Source: Lineus longissimus (Eukaryota > Nemertea > Pilidiophora > Heteronemertea > Lineidae). From it: 64,000 bases of DNA. The first letter of the stretch is position 1. Every line of letters starts with the position of its first letter. The notes beneath the pieces were generated by a model. That model did not search any database and was not told the DNA's origin. It saw only the letters and a program-made list of their open reading frames with translations. The stretch covers positions 9,202,953 through 9,266,952 of the forward strand of contig NC_088324.1 in the NCBI RefSeq assembly GCF_910592395.1, written 5' to 3'. The position numbers and the translations under genes are program-made. Of the stretch, positions 49,911-61,900 are shown piece by piece.

Positions 49911-52900
49911 CTAGCTTTCTGCATGCTGCTTTACAAACGTGAATCTTTCATTGCCGTTGCGGTACCACTGGGAGCACATGCCCCGCCTCAGGCGGCACGT
50001 CATGCCTTTCTCATTCCAGTCAAGGGCACTGCAGGCACGACTCAGGTTACACATTTTGAAACATTGGAATGGCAAGACGCGTTTGTAGACCATCAGATCG
50101 TGCATGTGACAGTAGCCATCTTGATAGACGTAACCGAGATCTTTGGCGACGCGGTGGCGAAAACTGTCGAAGGCTGTGAAAGAAAAAAAACACTGTCCAT
50201 TAATTAGGGCAAATGACAATAAAAAAATTGAATCTCGTCCCCCCCATTTTTTTCGTTTCGCAATTTGCTGTTTACACACCGGAGCAGACACGCGCAGCCC
50301 GTGCGGACAGCACATCCGTCATATGACACTGACTGCAGCAACTTTCGACATTGCCTGTGCTTTCCATTCTTCACAGGTCATGCGAGAATGAACGAGCTAT
50401 ACTTACCCTGTACATTCGTCTTATCAAAGGATGCCAATGTCACTGACTGCCGCAACTTTTGACATTGGGTGGTTAGCAGGTAGCATGTTTTCTTAACCAG
50501 ATCATACGAGAATGACTCACAGGATGACATAATTGAGCAGGCGTCACTACAGTTGCCGATGGATAGACTTGCCGGCACGCCAATGGCAATGCCCATCTTG
50601 TCACAGAATCCTGACCTGTATTTGTAGCCGAGACGTTTGCCGACCCCATTTAGATATTTTGCTGAATACGGAAATAAGATAATTATTATTCGAAAGGACT
50701 TTTGCTCGAACCTCTGCAAAGCTCAGAAGCCAGAGTAGACATATATTCATCACTTTCAAAGAGGCGCAATCTTTGATCGTACGCACGCGCACTGATTTCT
50801 TTTCTACCGGTCTCGATCGACGTAATGCATTCCATGCCTACAATGTACAAGACTGGAATGCACCGGAAGTAAGCCTCTTGAAACGATGCCATGCCAACTT
50901 ACTAATACAGCTTTGTTTCTTCTCATATTGCGCAATCGTCTTAAACTTCCTCAGCCAACTCGCGTTCTTGGCTTTCTTCCGCCACGTGATCGGCGCGAGA
51001 TGATGCCAGCACATGCGCAGCGCGCCCGCGTAGTCCACACCGTAGCATTCGGGTTTCCTCTCGCAATAGTCCCGACATTCCTTTGACGTCCATGATTTCT
51101 TGCGACCGGGGATAACCGAGGCCATGCCGTGGTAATTGACATACAACTCCATGCATCCTGTAGAGGGAAATATCATGTTGCCTTTGTTGCAGAAGTAGGA
51201 GCTAAACGTTTTAAAGGCTTCGCCGTTCTTTAAATATTTGAGATGATTTTAGAAAATTTTCAATTGCGTGTACTGAATATGAATTTAGAAATTGTCGTTC
51301 AAAATAGGGTATAGGCTAAGAATATTCGGTGGTACTTTTATCTTGATGGTAGTCCGGGGTCACGTCGAAAAGACAAATTTCTAATGTAGTATACTCCTAT
51401 GGATGCGCAGTGCCGATTGGATGTTTGAGAAAAGTTACATGTGTACTTGACTGTGATGAGTCTTAACGAAGAAAAAAAATATCTTGGTGTAATCCATGAG
51501 TAACTTTGTTATTTGAAGAGAAAACACTCACTCGTTCCCGAAGCGAATTGGTAACCTGTAAGAGATCGTGGATATCGTTATTACACCAAGTCTCGAATTG
51601 ATGGACTCGGCTTATTCCGCCATTGAAAAGAAAGACGTTCCTATCGTTCTGTTGCTGGGACATCGATCTGGAGCTATGGAGTCGGCTTGAATAACGGAGA
51701 AACGAAAAAAACCGAACGGTCCAACAATTTTTTTTATTTCTCATTTTGTGTCATCTTGAGCAGGTCGAGGGGACGACATGATAATTCTTCCAGCCCAGAG
51801 AAAATAACCAACCGATGTCCTTTCCCAACCACAGCCATGATAAATCATTAAAAGTAATTCTGGTATATATTATTAGGCCACTGTAGGCTATGGTTTGTGA
51901 GTTCGGTTTAGATAGTTTCTTACTACCAACTTACCAGCTCCATCGGGCCCCACCACTGGGTTTTTGGCTGCAAAGTAAAAACTACGTCAGAAAGTGTTTG
52001 AAAGAAAAGGCCTCAGTAAAAGAGAGACTGACTTTTCAATAGGGGAACACTATTAACACGTCATTCTGAGCGCTCCCACTGGCAAAATAAGAAGAAACAG
52101 ATAAAAACGAAAACATTTAAAACAGAAATACGGATAAACTTTTATCGCTTCTTTACCTGTACTTAACCCTTCAAAACTTGTTTAATTTTTTCAGTGTTTC
52201 ATCTACCTTTGTCCGTCTTCGCCATAACGTGTAAAGTTTTACTCCCGCCGAGTAACCGCTTACACGAGGTGCGCTTGAGTTTACACGCCATGGACCTTTC
52301 GTCCCACATGACGGCCAAGCATTCCACGATCGCCGAGCATTTCTCCAAGCAGGACTTAAGAGAGAGGTGCTCCTTGTCCAGTTGACCACCAATGCACATG
52401 CCTAATTTGTGTGTGTATCCAGCTACCTTTAGTAGTACTTGTTGCTTCTTCCTTTTCGCTGATACTGCAGTGGTTAAAAAATCAAGGTAATTACATTTAA
52501 CCCAAAGCAAAAAAGTGGCGTATATATCGTAAAAATATTGACACATTTTCCTCGTTTGTCTGAAATATCACACGTACCAGTAAGAGTTAAACGGAGTTGC
52601 TAGCCATCGAACTACAATAAGGTGCGCGTTTTATAATTTTCGTTTTGAAATTATGGCCAGATTTCGCCCGAAGAGCAAAGTTTTCCCGTAAGTAGGCCTA
52701 ACCCTGAGACACAATAGTCTTACCCTTCCCGGGAAGTCCGATGAATGAGAATGCGTGTTTCTCTGAACGGATATTCTTGCACGGCGTGTTCATCAGGATG
52801 CATTTGTCATCGACAACATCCTTCTTCACTACGAATGACATGCAAGATGGCATCTCGTCGCACCTACGAAGTACACAAATATACATAGTGTACGGTCAGT

Positions 52901-55900
52901 TGTTTTTACTAATTTGACCATCATGTATATCCTGAGTATGACATACACGTCATCAACGGCAACTCTGTTTCTTTGCACTCGGTGTGCACATTGATGACGT
53001 CTTTCTCTCGTTCATTGCATGTTGCGTGCACATTGATACAAAAATGTAAAACCAATCTCTCTTTCATTGAAAGTGGCGTGCACATTGATAAAATCAGTCT
53101 CTCTTTCATTGCATGTGGCGTGCACATTGATAAAACCAGTCTCTCTTTCATTGCATGTGGCGTGCACATTGATAAAACCAGTCTCTCTTTCATTTCATGT
53201 GGCGTGCACATTGATAAAACCGATCTCTCTTTCATTGCATGTGGCGTGCACATATTGATAAAACCAGTCTCTCTTTCATTTCATGTGGCGTGCACATTGA
53301 TAAAACCAGTCTCTCTTTCATTGCATGTGGCTTGCACATTGATAAAACCAGCCTCTCTTTCATTGAAAGTGGCGTGCTCATTGACTAAAACCGATCTCTC
53401 TTTCATTGCATGTGGCGTGCACATTGATAAAACCAGTCTCTCTTTCATTGCATGTGGCGTGCACATTGATAAAACCGATCTCTCTTTCATTGCATGTGGC
53501 GTGCACATTGATAAAACCAGTCTCTCTTTCATTGCATCTGGCGTGCACATTGATAAAACCGATCTCTCTTTCATTGCATGTGGCGTGCACATTGATAAAA
53601 CCAGTCTCTCTTTCATTGAAAGTGGCGTGCACATTGATAAAACCGCCGGATCTCTCTTTCATTGCATGTGGCGTGCACATTGATAAAACCAGTCTCTCTT
53701 TCATTGAAAGTGGCGTGCACATTGATAAAACCGATCTCTCTTTCATTGCATGTGGCGTGCACATTGATAAAACCAGTCTCTCTTTCATTGAAAGTGGCGT
53801 GCACATTGATAAAACCGCCGGATCTCTCTTTCATTGCATGTGGTGTGCACATTTATAAAACCAGTCTCTCTTTCATTGAAAGTGGCGTGCACATTGATAA
53901 AACCGATCTCTCTTTCATTGTATGTGGTATGCACATTGATAAAAATCTACCTCCCTTTCAATGCATGGGTTGTGAACATCTCGTACCTTTTCTGGCACTC
54001 CCTCACTCCTAACTTCACCATCGTGATAGACTTTCCCACACAGAATCCTGCGACCAATCTGTATCCTTCCTTGCCTGCGAAATCCTTATATTCCTTCTCT
54101 GAAAATGAAAACATTAATTTTGTTCTTCCTGTAATGATCACTGAGAAGAATATAGAAATTTTCTTTTATTTCTCAAAGATTTTTGAAAAACGGACGAACA
54201 ATTAGCTGCTTTGAATGAATGGATGGGGTGGCATATTATGTCAAGGGACTCAATGTACTTGCCTATGCATTGCTTTGACTTCATGTAATGGCCTACTGTG
54301 TCTGTATGTGTCGTCCCAGAACTCAGTCTAGTGGCCGTGATAAGTTGGTACCTATTTTAAATAAAACGTTTTTTCAGCATATACCGGAGAACTATAAAGT
54401 GCAATATTTTCGCTAGCGTTTGATTTTTCACGAATTTGCACGAAAAGAGACCCGGTTTCGATTTGCAGAAAACATTTTTTGATTGGAAAAACTGGGGTTT
54501 TTTTGTTAAGTTTTATAGAGGGGAAAAGGAACTTCTTTCGGTTGCATTCAAGCCTAAATTTCATCTGCAACAATATCTACAAAAAGGCTGAATTTATTAC
54601 TCGCCTTCCTTCATGGACAAAACAACGGCCTGAGTGACCGACGAAATCCACCCCCATGCATTTGACGCCAGCAGCCACGCAGTGGTCCCGACAATGCTTG
54701 GACGTCCAAGGCCGTTTGTTATACAAGTTGGCGCCGAGCGCGTGCTTTCCGGGATATAGCTTCATACACGCTGTAAATTCGAGCAAACAGATAGCCCTGT
54801 TACTTTAATGTACAAAGTCTTTGTTTGCTACTTGAAGTGACAACGAAAATATCTGTCATCATATCATGCAGTCAAGTTGAAAGTCACTTAAAGAAAGAAA
54901 ACTTTGCAAACAGAAAAATAGATTGAGAAAAAGCTGAACGATCTTCGTTTTTATTACTTTCGAGAATGAATGTCATATTAACCTGGTCATATTACGTCGT
55001 TTACGGTTATCTGTAGGAAGCTATGAATAATTCTAAACGCACCTGTTTAATGAAAGGTGTACATGTATCTGTGGAATAGATGCATTCCCAAATTGCCCGG
55101 ATCGTTTACCCTCTTAAAATGAACGCCATGTTCTCAATACTGACTTGAAAAAGTCAGTCGTGAGAGAAGTGTCTATCATTTTTCTTTATTTGCAAGTCTC
55201 GATGCACCTCATTCATTTGAACCCAAATGTTGTAGGCCAGATTGACAAATCTATGTATAGACAACCGATTTAAGAAGAACACTACTTCGGGCTCTTACTG
55301 TCTCCTTCAACATGTCTCCTCCAAAGTTTCTTGTAGACGACGGGTTAACCCACGCACACGCAACACGTGCTCTGTACTTACATGTACTTGGGGCAAACTG
55401 ATATCCTAGAATATTGGAATAGAAAACAAAGTGTACATTATTTATCAGAAAAAGGAAGTTAATACAATGTATCTTGGAATCGTCCGTAAGACTATCCCAA
55501 AGGAAATGTAAGCGGTTTCGCGTAATTTACGTCGATGACGTTTTAAGAATTAGCAAATCTGGGCAGAATTTGAACAACATTTTCATATTTTGTATCCGGT
55601 TACGCATGCGCATACCAGAATATGCTATGTTACTCATTAATGCGCATACGTAACTGGATACAAAATCTGGGAAGTTTTGTCCGAAATTCTGCCGATCGTG
55701 GCGTTGATTCAAAGTACCTGATGAGGTATTGTCAGTTGTCAGATGAGTAAAAGTAAGGGGACATGTATGGAGCAAAAAGAGGCTTATCAGCATCCACCTT
55801 TGGCACGCACCATTAATGAAAAAGTCACTTATTAGTATGACTGGTACCAGCATACTAAGCAGACGAGTGAACGGAAAGCTTAAGGAGGAGGTCAAGATAC

Positions 55901-56831
55901 ATCCAGCCAATTTTAACGCTCTGTATACGGCTTAGTGTCATTTGTAAGTCTTGGCATATATCAGTAGTAAAATCGAGACACATTCTTCTAAAAAATGACT
56001 TAAGTTGTCATGAAACGGCGAGGTGATAGTTGATCCAATACTGTTTCTATACTAATTGTCGAACAGATAAATCTTATCAGGAATATTCCTTGGAATGATG
56101 CTATGTATGTCTGCTAGATGAGTACGATTATATAGGAACATTACATTATGAGGGATGCGATTTTTTAAAAATGAATTGCGTCATACTTACGTGAGCTTGA
56201 TGTGGCTGTTGTTTCTACTGCCGGCGGAACATCTGACAAAAAGTTAAAAAAATACAACAAAGTCAAAACTTCCAACATGTTTGCATTTTCAAGTGTTTCA
56301 CCTTGGTTTTGTACCTTTTGTACCAGTATATTCACAAGCTATTTTCTGAACCATGCAATTTATTTGAAAGATCTCGGCCGAATATCGTTTGAATAATATT
56401 CACCCCTGGTTCGTTTTTAGATTTCCGATTTGAAGCAGTTTTGGGGGAGTACCAATTTTTGGACACCCGCTATAACACGTTAGTTTGTAACACGTCTGTA
56501 AGTTAGCTCGGAATATCATGATAAATCAATTACTTAAGGGTAGTTTCTAAGTTAACAATTTATGATAGGCCTATTGTGCAGGTTGAATTGCCTATTGCTC
56601 TAACCGTGATTCTACGCGGTCCCTGTGAGACGCAGTGGCATCCACCAATAACATTGGGCCAACTCTACAAGTAATTTGCAAAATACAAATGGATAGCGCA
56701 AGTAAAATCCTATCAACAAAATAATCCTTGAAATATCCAGTTTTGCTTGAAAGCAACTCACACTTACTACAGGTAAAAAGGCAAAGAGAAAGGACGACCC
56801 CTCTCCACAAACAAGTATTCTTAAGTGTCAT
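49911..56831 (-). CDS. Secreted multi-module PAN/Apple-like cysteine-rich protein
   Basis: Exons in transcript order: 56768-56831 (ATG, signal peptide), 56191-56232 (Thr/Ser linker), 55382-55405 (24-bp microexon, tentative), 54601-54770 (module F), 53987-54098 and 52724-52863 (module E, split), 52207-52464 (module D), 51935-51967 (33-bp linker), 50903-51157 (module C), 50407-50661 (module B), 49911-50173 (module A, stop TAG). Nearly all junctions are phase 1, so modules are symmetric and shuffle-ready. A, B, D and E share GYxxxxGxC then three to five cysteines, like PAN/Apple folds. C and F share a second pattern: CM-LY, WTSKxCRDxC, C-GVD. Such modules bind carbohydrate or protein outside the cell. 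The second half of module F is not resolved: its donor reads phase 0 while the next acceptor is phase 1. Confidence 0.8.
50903..51157 (-). CDS. Module C exon (WTSK-type cysteine module)
   Basis: 255 bp, phase 1 to phase 1. The domain begins GCMELYVNYHG and continues WTSKECRDYC, CYGVDYAG and MCWHH, then a basic tail. Module F (54601-54770) has the same layout: CMKLYPGK, WTSKHCRDHC, CMGVDFVG. The pair differ from the PAN-like modules of the same gene and are the best internal evidence of a second repeated domain type. Confidence 0.82.
51210..51305 (+). repeat. Dispersed repeat family D1, 5' fragment
   Basis: TTTTAAAGGCTTCGCCGTTC, then TTTCAATTGCGTGTACTGAA; only the first third of the family is present. 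Confidence 0.65.
52864..53986 (-). other. Intron splitting PAN module E, filled by a minisatellite
   Basis: The donor AAAAG|GTACGA (exon end 53987) and acceptor CGTAG|GTGCGA (exon start 52863) join in phase 2 to give CQKRCDEMPSC, completing a module matching its siblings. About 950 of the 1,123 intron bases are 42-bp repeats. Confidence 0.8.
52980..53975. repeat. 42-bp minisatellite, about 23 copies with higher-order structure
   Basis: The unit reads TCTCTCTTTCATTGCATGTG plus GCGTGCACATTGATAAAACC plus a variable AG or GATC. Two core variants alternate (ATTGCATGTG and ATTGAAAGTG). A CCGCCGGATC variant recurs 172 bp apart (53643 and 53815), marking a four-unit higher-order repeat. Edges are more diverged. 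Because 42 is a multiple of three, the array gives long open frames of a 14-residue repeat on both strands; these are not counted as genes. Confidence 0.95.
55555..55695. mobile_element. Inverted-repeat element in a PAN-gene intron
   Basis: GGGCAGAATTTGAACAACAT and TATTTTGTATCCGGTTACGC on the left match, inverted, TACGTAACTGGATACAAAAT and TTGTCCGAAATTCTGCC on the right; the centre is about 30 bp between ATGCGCAT sites. Confidence 0.75.
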
Positions 56832-57200
56832 AATGACAGGTTTGATGCATTTCTATCAGAGAACAGATGCACCGTTTGCAATTCGCAGATTGTCACGCGT
56901 TAATGCAATGTAAACCGGAGGATAATTTGCAAACTGACAAAAGTGGTTCTCTACAGGAGGACTGGGACTAGCCAGTGTTATTTTTCACAATCGATATGCC
57001 AACTACAGTTTTCTGTACAGTCCTTGGTCTAAGGTTAGTCACCTCTTAATTGATTACCTGAAGAAATTGATATCTTAATGGCCTTACTGGGTTTGTTTTT
57101 GGGATGACGCACTCACTGCTTTTAAAAGCTGGCTGGGTTAAGTGATTCCATCATTATTCTTCTGGTTTTCGGTGAGCGTTTCTGGGTAAGAAGCTATGGT
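56832..57200. other. 5' flank of the PAN gene, no gene seen
   Basis: No TATA box in a convincing position and no further upstream exon recognised. Confidence 0.5.
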
Positions 57201-57202
57201 AA

Positions 57203-57580
57203 GAAGATATGGCTTAAATAATACTTGACTATATGTATCTTATTACAGTGTGTCCAGAAAGATTCTGAAACTTCAGTAAAATTGAAAAACGCATCTTGAA
57301 AATGTATTGTTTGAACTATAAGTATATAAGATTTACACAGAGAAGGTGAGTGACTGACGTATACTGCCAGTGTCTTGTGCAAGGTAAGGTAAGAATTCTG
57401 CCAATGAGATATGGCTTAAATAATACTTGATAATATGAATTTTATTACAGTGTGTCCAGAAAAAATCTGAAACTTCAGTAAAATTAAAAAACACATCTTG
57501 AAAATGCATTGAGAAGGTGAGTGACTGACGTATACTGCCAGTGTCTTGTGCAAGGTAAGGTAGCAAGGTTTGAAGATCAG
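57203..57580 (+). repeat. Direct duplication of about 150-200 bp with exon-like borders
   Basis: Two copies (from 57203 and 57407) share AGATATGGCTTAAATAATAC, TTATTACAGTGTGTCCAGAA and GTGAGTGACTGACGTATACT. After the TTATTACAG the frame CVQKDSETSVKLKN ends in TGA in both copies with mostly conservative changes, so this may be a duplicated terminal exon of something not otherwise seen. The first copy has an extra 35-40 bp. Confidence 0.7.
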
Positions 57581-57692
57581 TTGCTGAAACTTTATTTAAT
57601 CAAAGGGTACGAGGAAGGCCTCCTATATCAAGCCTCGGGAAATTGGAATCTTATTTTCTTCGAAAGAAATGAAAAGAAATCAATTCCATTTA

Positions 57693-57800
57693 CCTTAGGG
57701 GACTGTGGCGCTGTCTCGCGGTAGAGGATAGAACTGAAATATTCGTCCAAAACTTTCAGTTCCAGCTTTTACCGCGAGACAGCGCCACCGTCGCCTAAGC
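57693..57800. mobile_element. Foldback (hairpin) MITE, copy 1
   Basis: Arms with GGCGCTGTCTCGCGGTA and its complement TACCGCGAGACAGCGCC surround a short centre with GAACTGAAA/TTTCAGTTC; bounded by CCTTAGG and CCTAAG. About 108 bp, almost a perfect inverted repeat. Confidence 0.9.
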
Positions 57801-57959
57801 CAATTTTAGGGAAATTGAGCATTATCCGGGGTTGTCTTGGGACTCAGTTGCTGCAACTTTATTTAATCAAAGGGTACGAGGAAGGCCTCCTATATCAAGC
57901 CTCGGGAAATTGGAATCTAATTTTCTTCGAAAGAAATGAAAAGAAATCAATTCCGTTTA

Positions 57960-58068
57960 CCTTAGGCGACGGTGGCGCTGTCTCGCGGTAGAGGACAGAA
58001 CTGAAATATTCGTCCAAAACATTCAGTTCCAACTTTTACCGCGAGACAGCGCCACTGTCGCCTAAGCC
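57960..58068. mobile_element. Foldback (hairpin) MITE, copy 2
   Basis: Same structure and sequence as the element at 57693 with a few substitutions, at the same place in the second tandem unit, so the insertion predates the duplication. Confidence 0.9.
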
Positions 58069-58444
58069 AATTTTTTAAGGAAATTGAGCATAATCCGGGG
58101 TTGTCTTGGGACTCAGTTGCTGCACCTATATTTAATCAAAGGGTACGAGGAAGGCCTCCTATATCAAGCCTCGGGAAATTGGAATCTAATTATGTACGAA
58201 AGAAATAAAAAGGAATCGTTATATATAGAAATCGATCGTATATGGTTGGGGTCCACAAAAGTTTGTGGTTGGCAAGGAGTCACAATACATATTCTTGTCC
58301 TGTGAGGTTGTGATCAGTGGGTCAAGCAAGTCATTTACTGTGCATTGGTTCCTGGCCAATTTTACAGCAATTTCTTGTATGGTTGCTTCTTGAAGTCTTG
58401 GTCTGCTCTTGGAGCAGGGATTGGGGGCTTTAATCTATATATCT

Positions 58445-58745
58445 TTGTGCGGACGCTCATAACCGATACAACGCATCTACATCAGAAGGACGGGTGCAAT
58501 TGTAGGTTGTGACTCTGTCCCAGACAAACCACCAGAGGAAAGGCAATTCTAGGCTCGAGTGTAGACAACCATAGTAGTTAGGGTCTAGATGAGGACGCTC
58601 AGGACTGGTACTATGTCACAAATCAACTAACCTGCATCAGACTGATGGGTATAATCACAGGTTGTGACATTGTCCCAAACAAGCCACCAGAACAAGGTAA
58701 ACTCTGGGCTGGAGTACAGACCACCATATTAACTGTAGTCTCAAT
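58445..58745. repeat. Imperfect direct repeat, two units of about 145 bp
   Basis: Both units contain GACGCTCA, CATCAGA, GTTGTGACnnTGTCCCA, AACCACCAGA (AAGCCACCAGA) and a GAGTgtAGAC-like end. Related words occur near 23745 (TTGTGACATTGTCC). No coding content seen. Confidence 0.7.
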
Positions 58746-58935
58746 GCCAAGAAACAAACAACACAGCCAAACCTTTGAGTAGTTTAATAATATCAAGACC
58801 CCTCTACAGCAAGGCACAACTCAAAATGCTATTAAGCTTTTCCACAGCACCGACAGGCTTAGGATTTTTTCTCTCTTCTGCAGCTCCAATCCTACAATGT
58901 CATGTCAAAGATTAAATCAAACAAAATGACACTTG

Positions 58936-61900
58936 TTCCATTGTACAATCTTAACTCCAATAACCAGATTTACAACTTTTCAAATCACATACTACTACAG
59001 AGCACAAACTACACAGTTATAGGCCAAAATGGGCCTGCTCATGGTCAAGTAGAATCACCGAAACTATCCTCAAATGAGCCATTGAATGCGACATGTAACA
59101 AGCAACACTAATTTACAAAAGATGTGAAAGAGTTAACCGTTTGACGGAATGCCACATAACTATCAGGTAATCTCCCTCTGAACTGGTGACAATCGGACTG
59201 GCCTGAAATTCTCATTATCGTCCACTCCTCAATAAAAATCCAAATAAAATGGGGTCGTTGTATACAGTTGTACTGTATTACCCCGATGAGAAGCAATTTC
59301 AACTATGTCCCCCACTCTCAACCAAGATATTTGTGCGTGCCGGTTTGACTACGGGCTGAAGTTGACGATGTACTCCTGACGGAGCCATTGGGTTCTTCGC
59401 CCACTCATTGACCGAGGCATGGTGACCTGGAGACAGTGACCGGGTTAGCACTGGCTGGTCGAAGGACATATTCACAGGGCGTCCATTCGCAACTTCTCAT
59501 CTTTCAGGTACTACCCATTCACGTGGACCAAGTCTTACCCAGCAACCTCCCCCTACATAGCGTGGGGTACCAACCCACCGCAGATTCAGGAGATGTGTGC
59601 AATGGTAACCAGATATCCTACACCACACCAGATCTCAGAACTGGTAATGATGCTGCCTATTCGCAACAGGTTTAACCGCCGTCATGCCCCTTTGATTTCG
59701 CCATTCAACGCCACCATCGGGACACAGGCCTCAAATTGAGGGATGGGCTTTAATGATTATTTCAGACCAATCAGAATGTCACAAGCCCAGAGCGAAATCA
59801 CCAGACAGTTATATGGAGTTACACCAAAAGGCTCACCCCTCACTTCATTTGTAAATAGGTGTTGGGTATTTTTGTCACATTCAATGGACCCAGTCCAACA
59901 ATCTCTTCAGTGCGGCAAATCGCATAGGTTTTTAAAAGTGAAAACAAAAAGGTCACTCCACTGAGCTAAGCTACAGTAACTTATAGAATACCAGGTGTGG
60001 TCATTGGGACACCCCAATCTGAGAGCCAAGAGCCACGAGCACCGTTTTTTTACAGTACAGATATGCAGAGTACCGGTAGGCCCTAGTGATAGTGTATCAC
60101 TACGCTATCTAATTGCTTGAATTGGTAGATTTCAATTAAGAATTTACAAATTTGAGAAATACATGTATGCCTTTATAAAACAATTTTGATTGCACTATTT
60201 GTGCAAGGCTACATGATACAACAGGAATGACAAACATGTGTGAGTACGCAGTGTGTGAAGTGCAGACTCAATGTACACTGTACCCGGCATATTGTATAGA
60301 CGGCGTAACAACAGTATGATAAAAAATCTTGGCATGGTAGACTGTTAACAATACCACTATCCAGCCGGCGATGTCTTACGACGTCATAAACGGTTACAAA
60401 ATAAATTTATTTTTTATCAAGTAGGGTACCTGTAGGCTTAGGATTCCCAAAGATAATAAATTTATATTCATTCAAGCCTATACTTTTTCTTTGGCTCGTG
60501 GCTCTCCTGGCGTACCTTAATTGGCTCTTTAACCCGTGGATATTCCATTGTACAATCTTTACTCCAATAACCAGATTTACAACTTTTTAAATCACATACT
60601 ACTACAGAGCACAAACTACACAGTTATAGGCCAAAATGGGCCTGCTCATGGTCAAGTAGAATCACCGAAACTATCCTCAAATGAGCCATTGAATGCGACA
60701 TGTAACAAGCAACACTAATTTACAAAAGATGTGAAAGAGTTAACCGTTTGACGGAATGCCACATAACTATCAGGTAATCTCCCTCTGAACTGGTGACAAT
60801 CGGACTGGCCTGAAATTCTCATTATCGTCCACTCCTCAATAAAAATCCAAATAAAATGGGGTCGTTGTATACAGTTGTACTGTATTACCCCGATGAGAAG
60901 CAATTTCAACTATGTCCCCCACTCTCAACCAAGATATTTGTGCGTGCCGGTTTGACTACGGGCTGAAGTTGACGATGTACTCCTGACGGAGCCATTGGGT
61001 TCTTCGCCCGCTCATTGACCGAGGCATGGTGACCTGGAGACAGTGACCGGGTTAGCACTGGCTGGTCGAAGGACATATTCACAGGGCGTCCATTCGCAAC
61101 TTCTCATCTTTCAGGTACTACCCATTCACGTGGACCAAGTCTTACCCGGCAACCTCCCCCTACGTAGCGTGGGGTACCAACCCACCGCAGATTCAGGAGA
61201 TGTGTGCAATGGTAACCAGATATCCTACACCACACCAGATCTCAGAACTGGTAATGATGCTGCCCATTCGCAACAGGTTTAACCGCCGTCATGCCCCTTT
61301 GATTTTGCCATTCAACGCCACCATCGGGACACAGGCCTCAAATTGAGGGATGGGCTTTAATGATTATTTCAGACCGATCAGAATGTCACAAGCCCAGAGC
61401 GAAATCACCAGACAGTTATATGGAGTAACACCAAAAGGCTCACCCCTCACTTCATTTGTAAATAGGTGTTGGGTATTTTTGTCACATTCAATGGACCCAG
61501 TCCAACAATCTCTGGAGGTACCGTCAGTGCTGCAAATCGCATAGGTTTTTAAAAGTGAAAACAAAAAGGTCACTCCACTGAGCTAAGCTACAGTAACTTA
61601 TAGAATACCAGGTGTGGTCATTGGGACACCCCAATCTGAGAGCCAAGAGCCACGAGCACCGTTTTTTTACAGTACAGATATGCAGAGTACCGGTAGGCCC
61701 TAGTGATAGTGTATCACTACGCTATCTAATTGCTTGAATTGGTAGATTTCAATTAAGAATTTACAAATTTGAGAAATACATGTATGCCTTTATAAAACAA
61801 TTTTGATTGCACTATTTGTGCAAGGCTACATGATACAACAGGAATGACAAACATGTGTGAGTACGCAGTGTGTGAAGTGCAGACTCAATGTACACTGTAC

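Larger units (their letters stand above)
57565..58215 (+). repeat. Three tandem copies of a ~265-bp unit, the first two with foldback insertions
   Basis: Copies start near 57575, 57848 and 58114 with AGTTGCTGCAACTTTATTTA (or close), then GGGTACGAGGAAGGCCTCCT and CAAGCCTCGGGAAATTGG. Translated they give LIKGYEEGLLYQASGNWNLI in all three. Family not recognised. The third copy lacks the hairpin and runs into different sequence. Confidence 0.85.

Noticed and set aside
52921-54205. Long repeat-protein frames on both strands (14-residue repeat)
   Set aside because: Product of a 42-bp minisatellite inside a PAN-gene intron; frames exist on both strands and several registers, with length a multiple of three explaining the openness.
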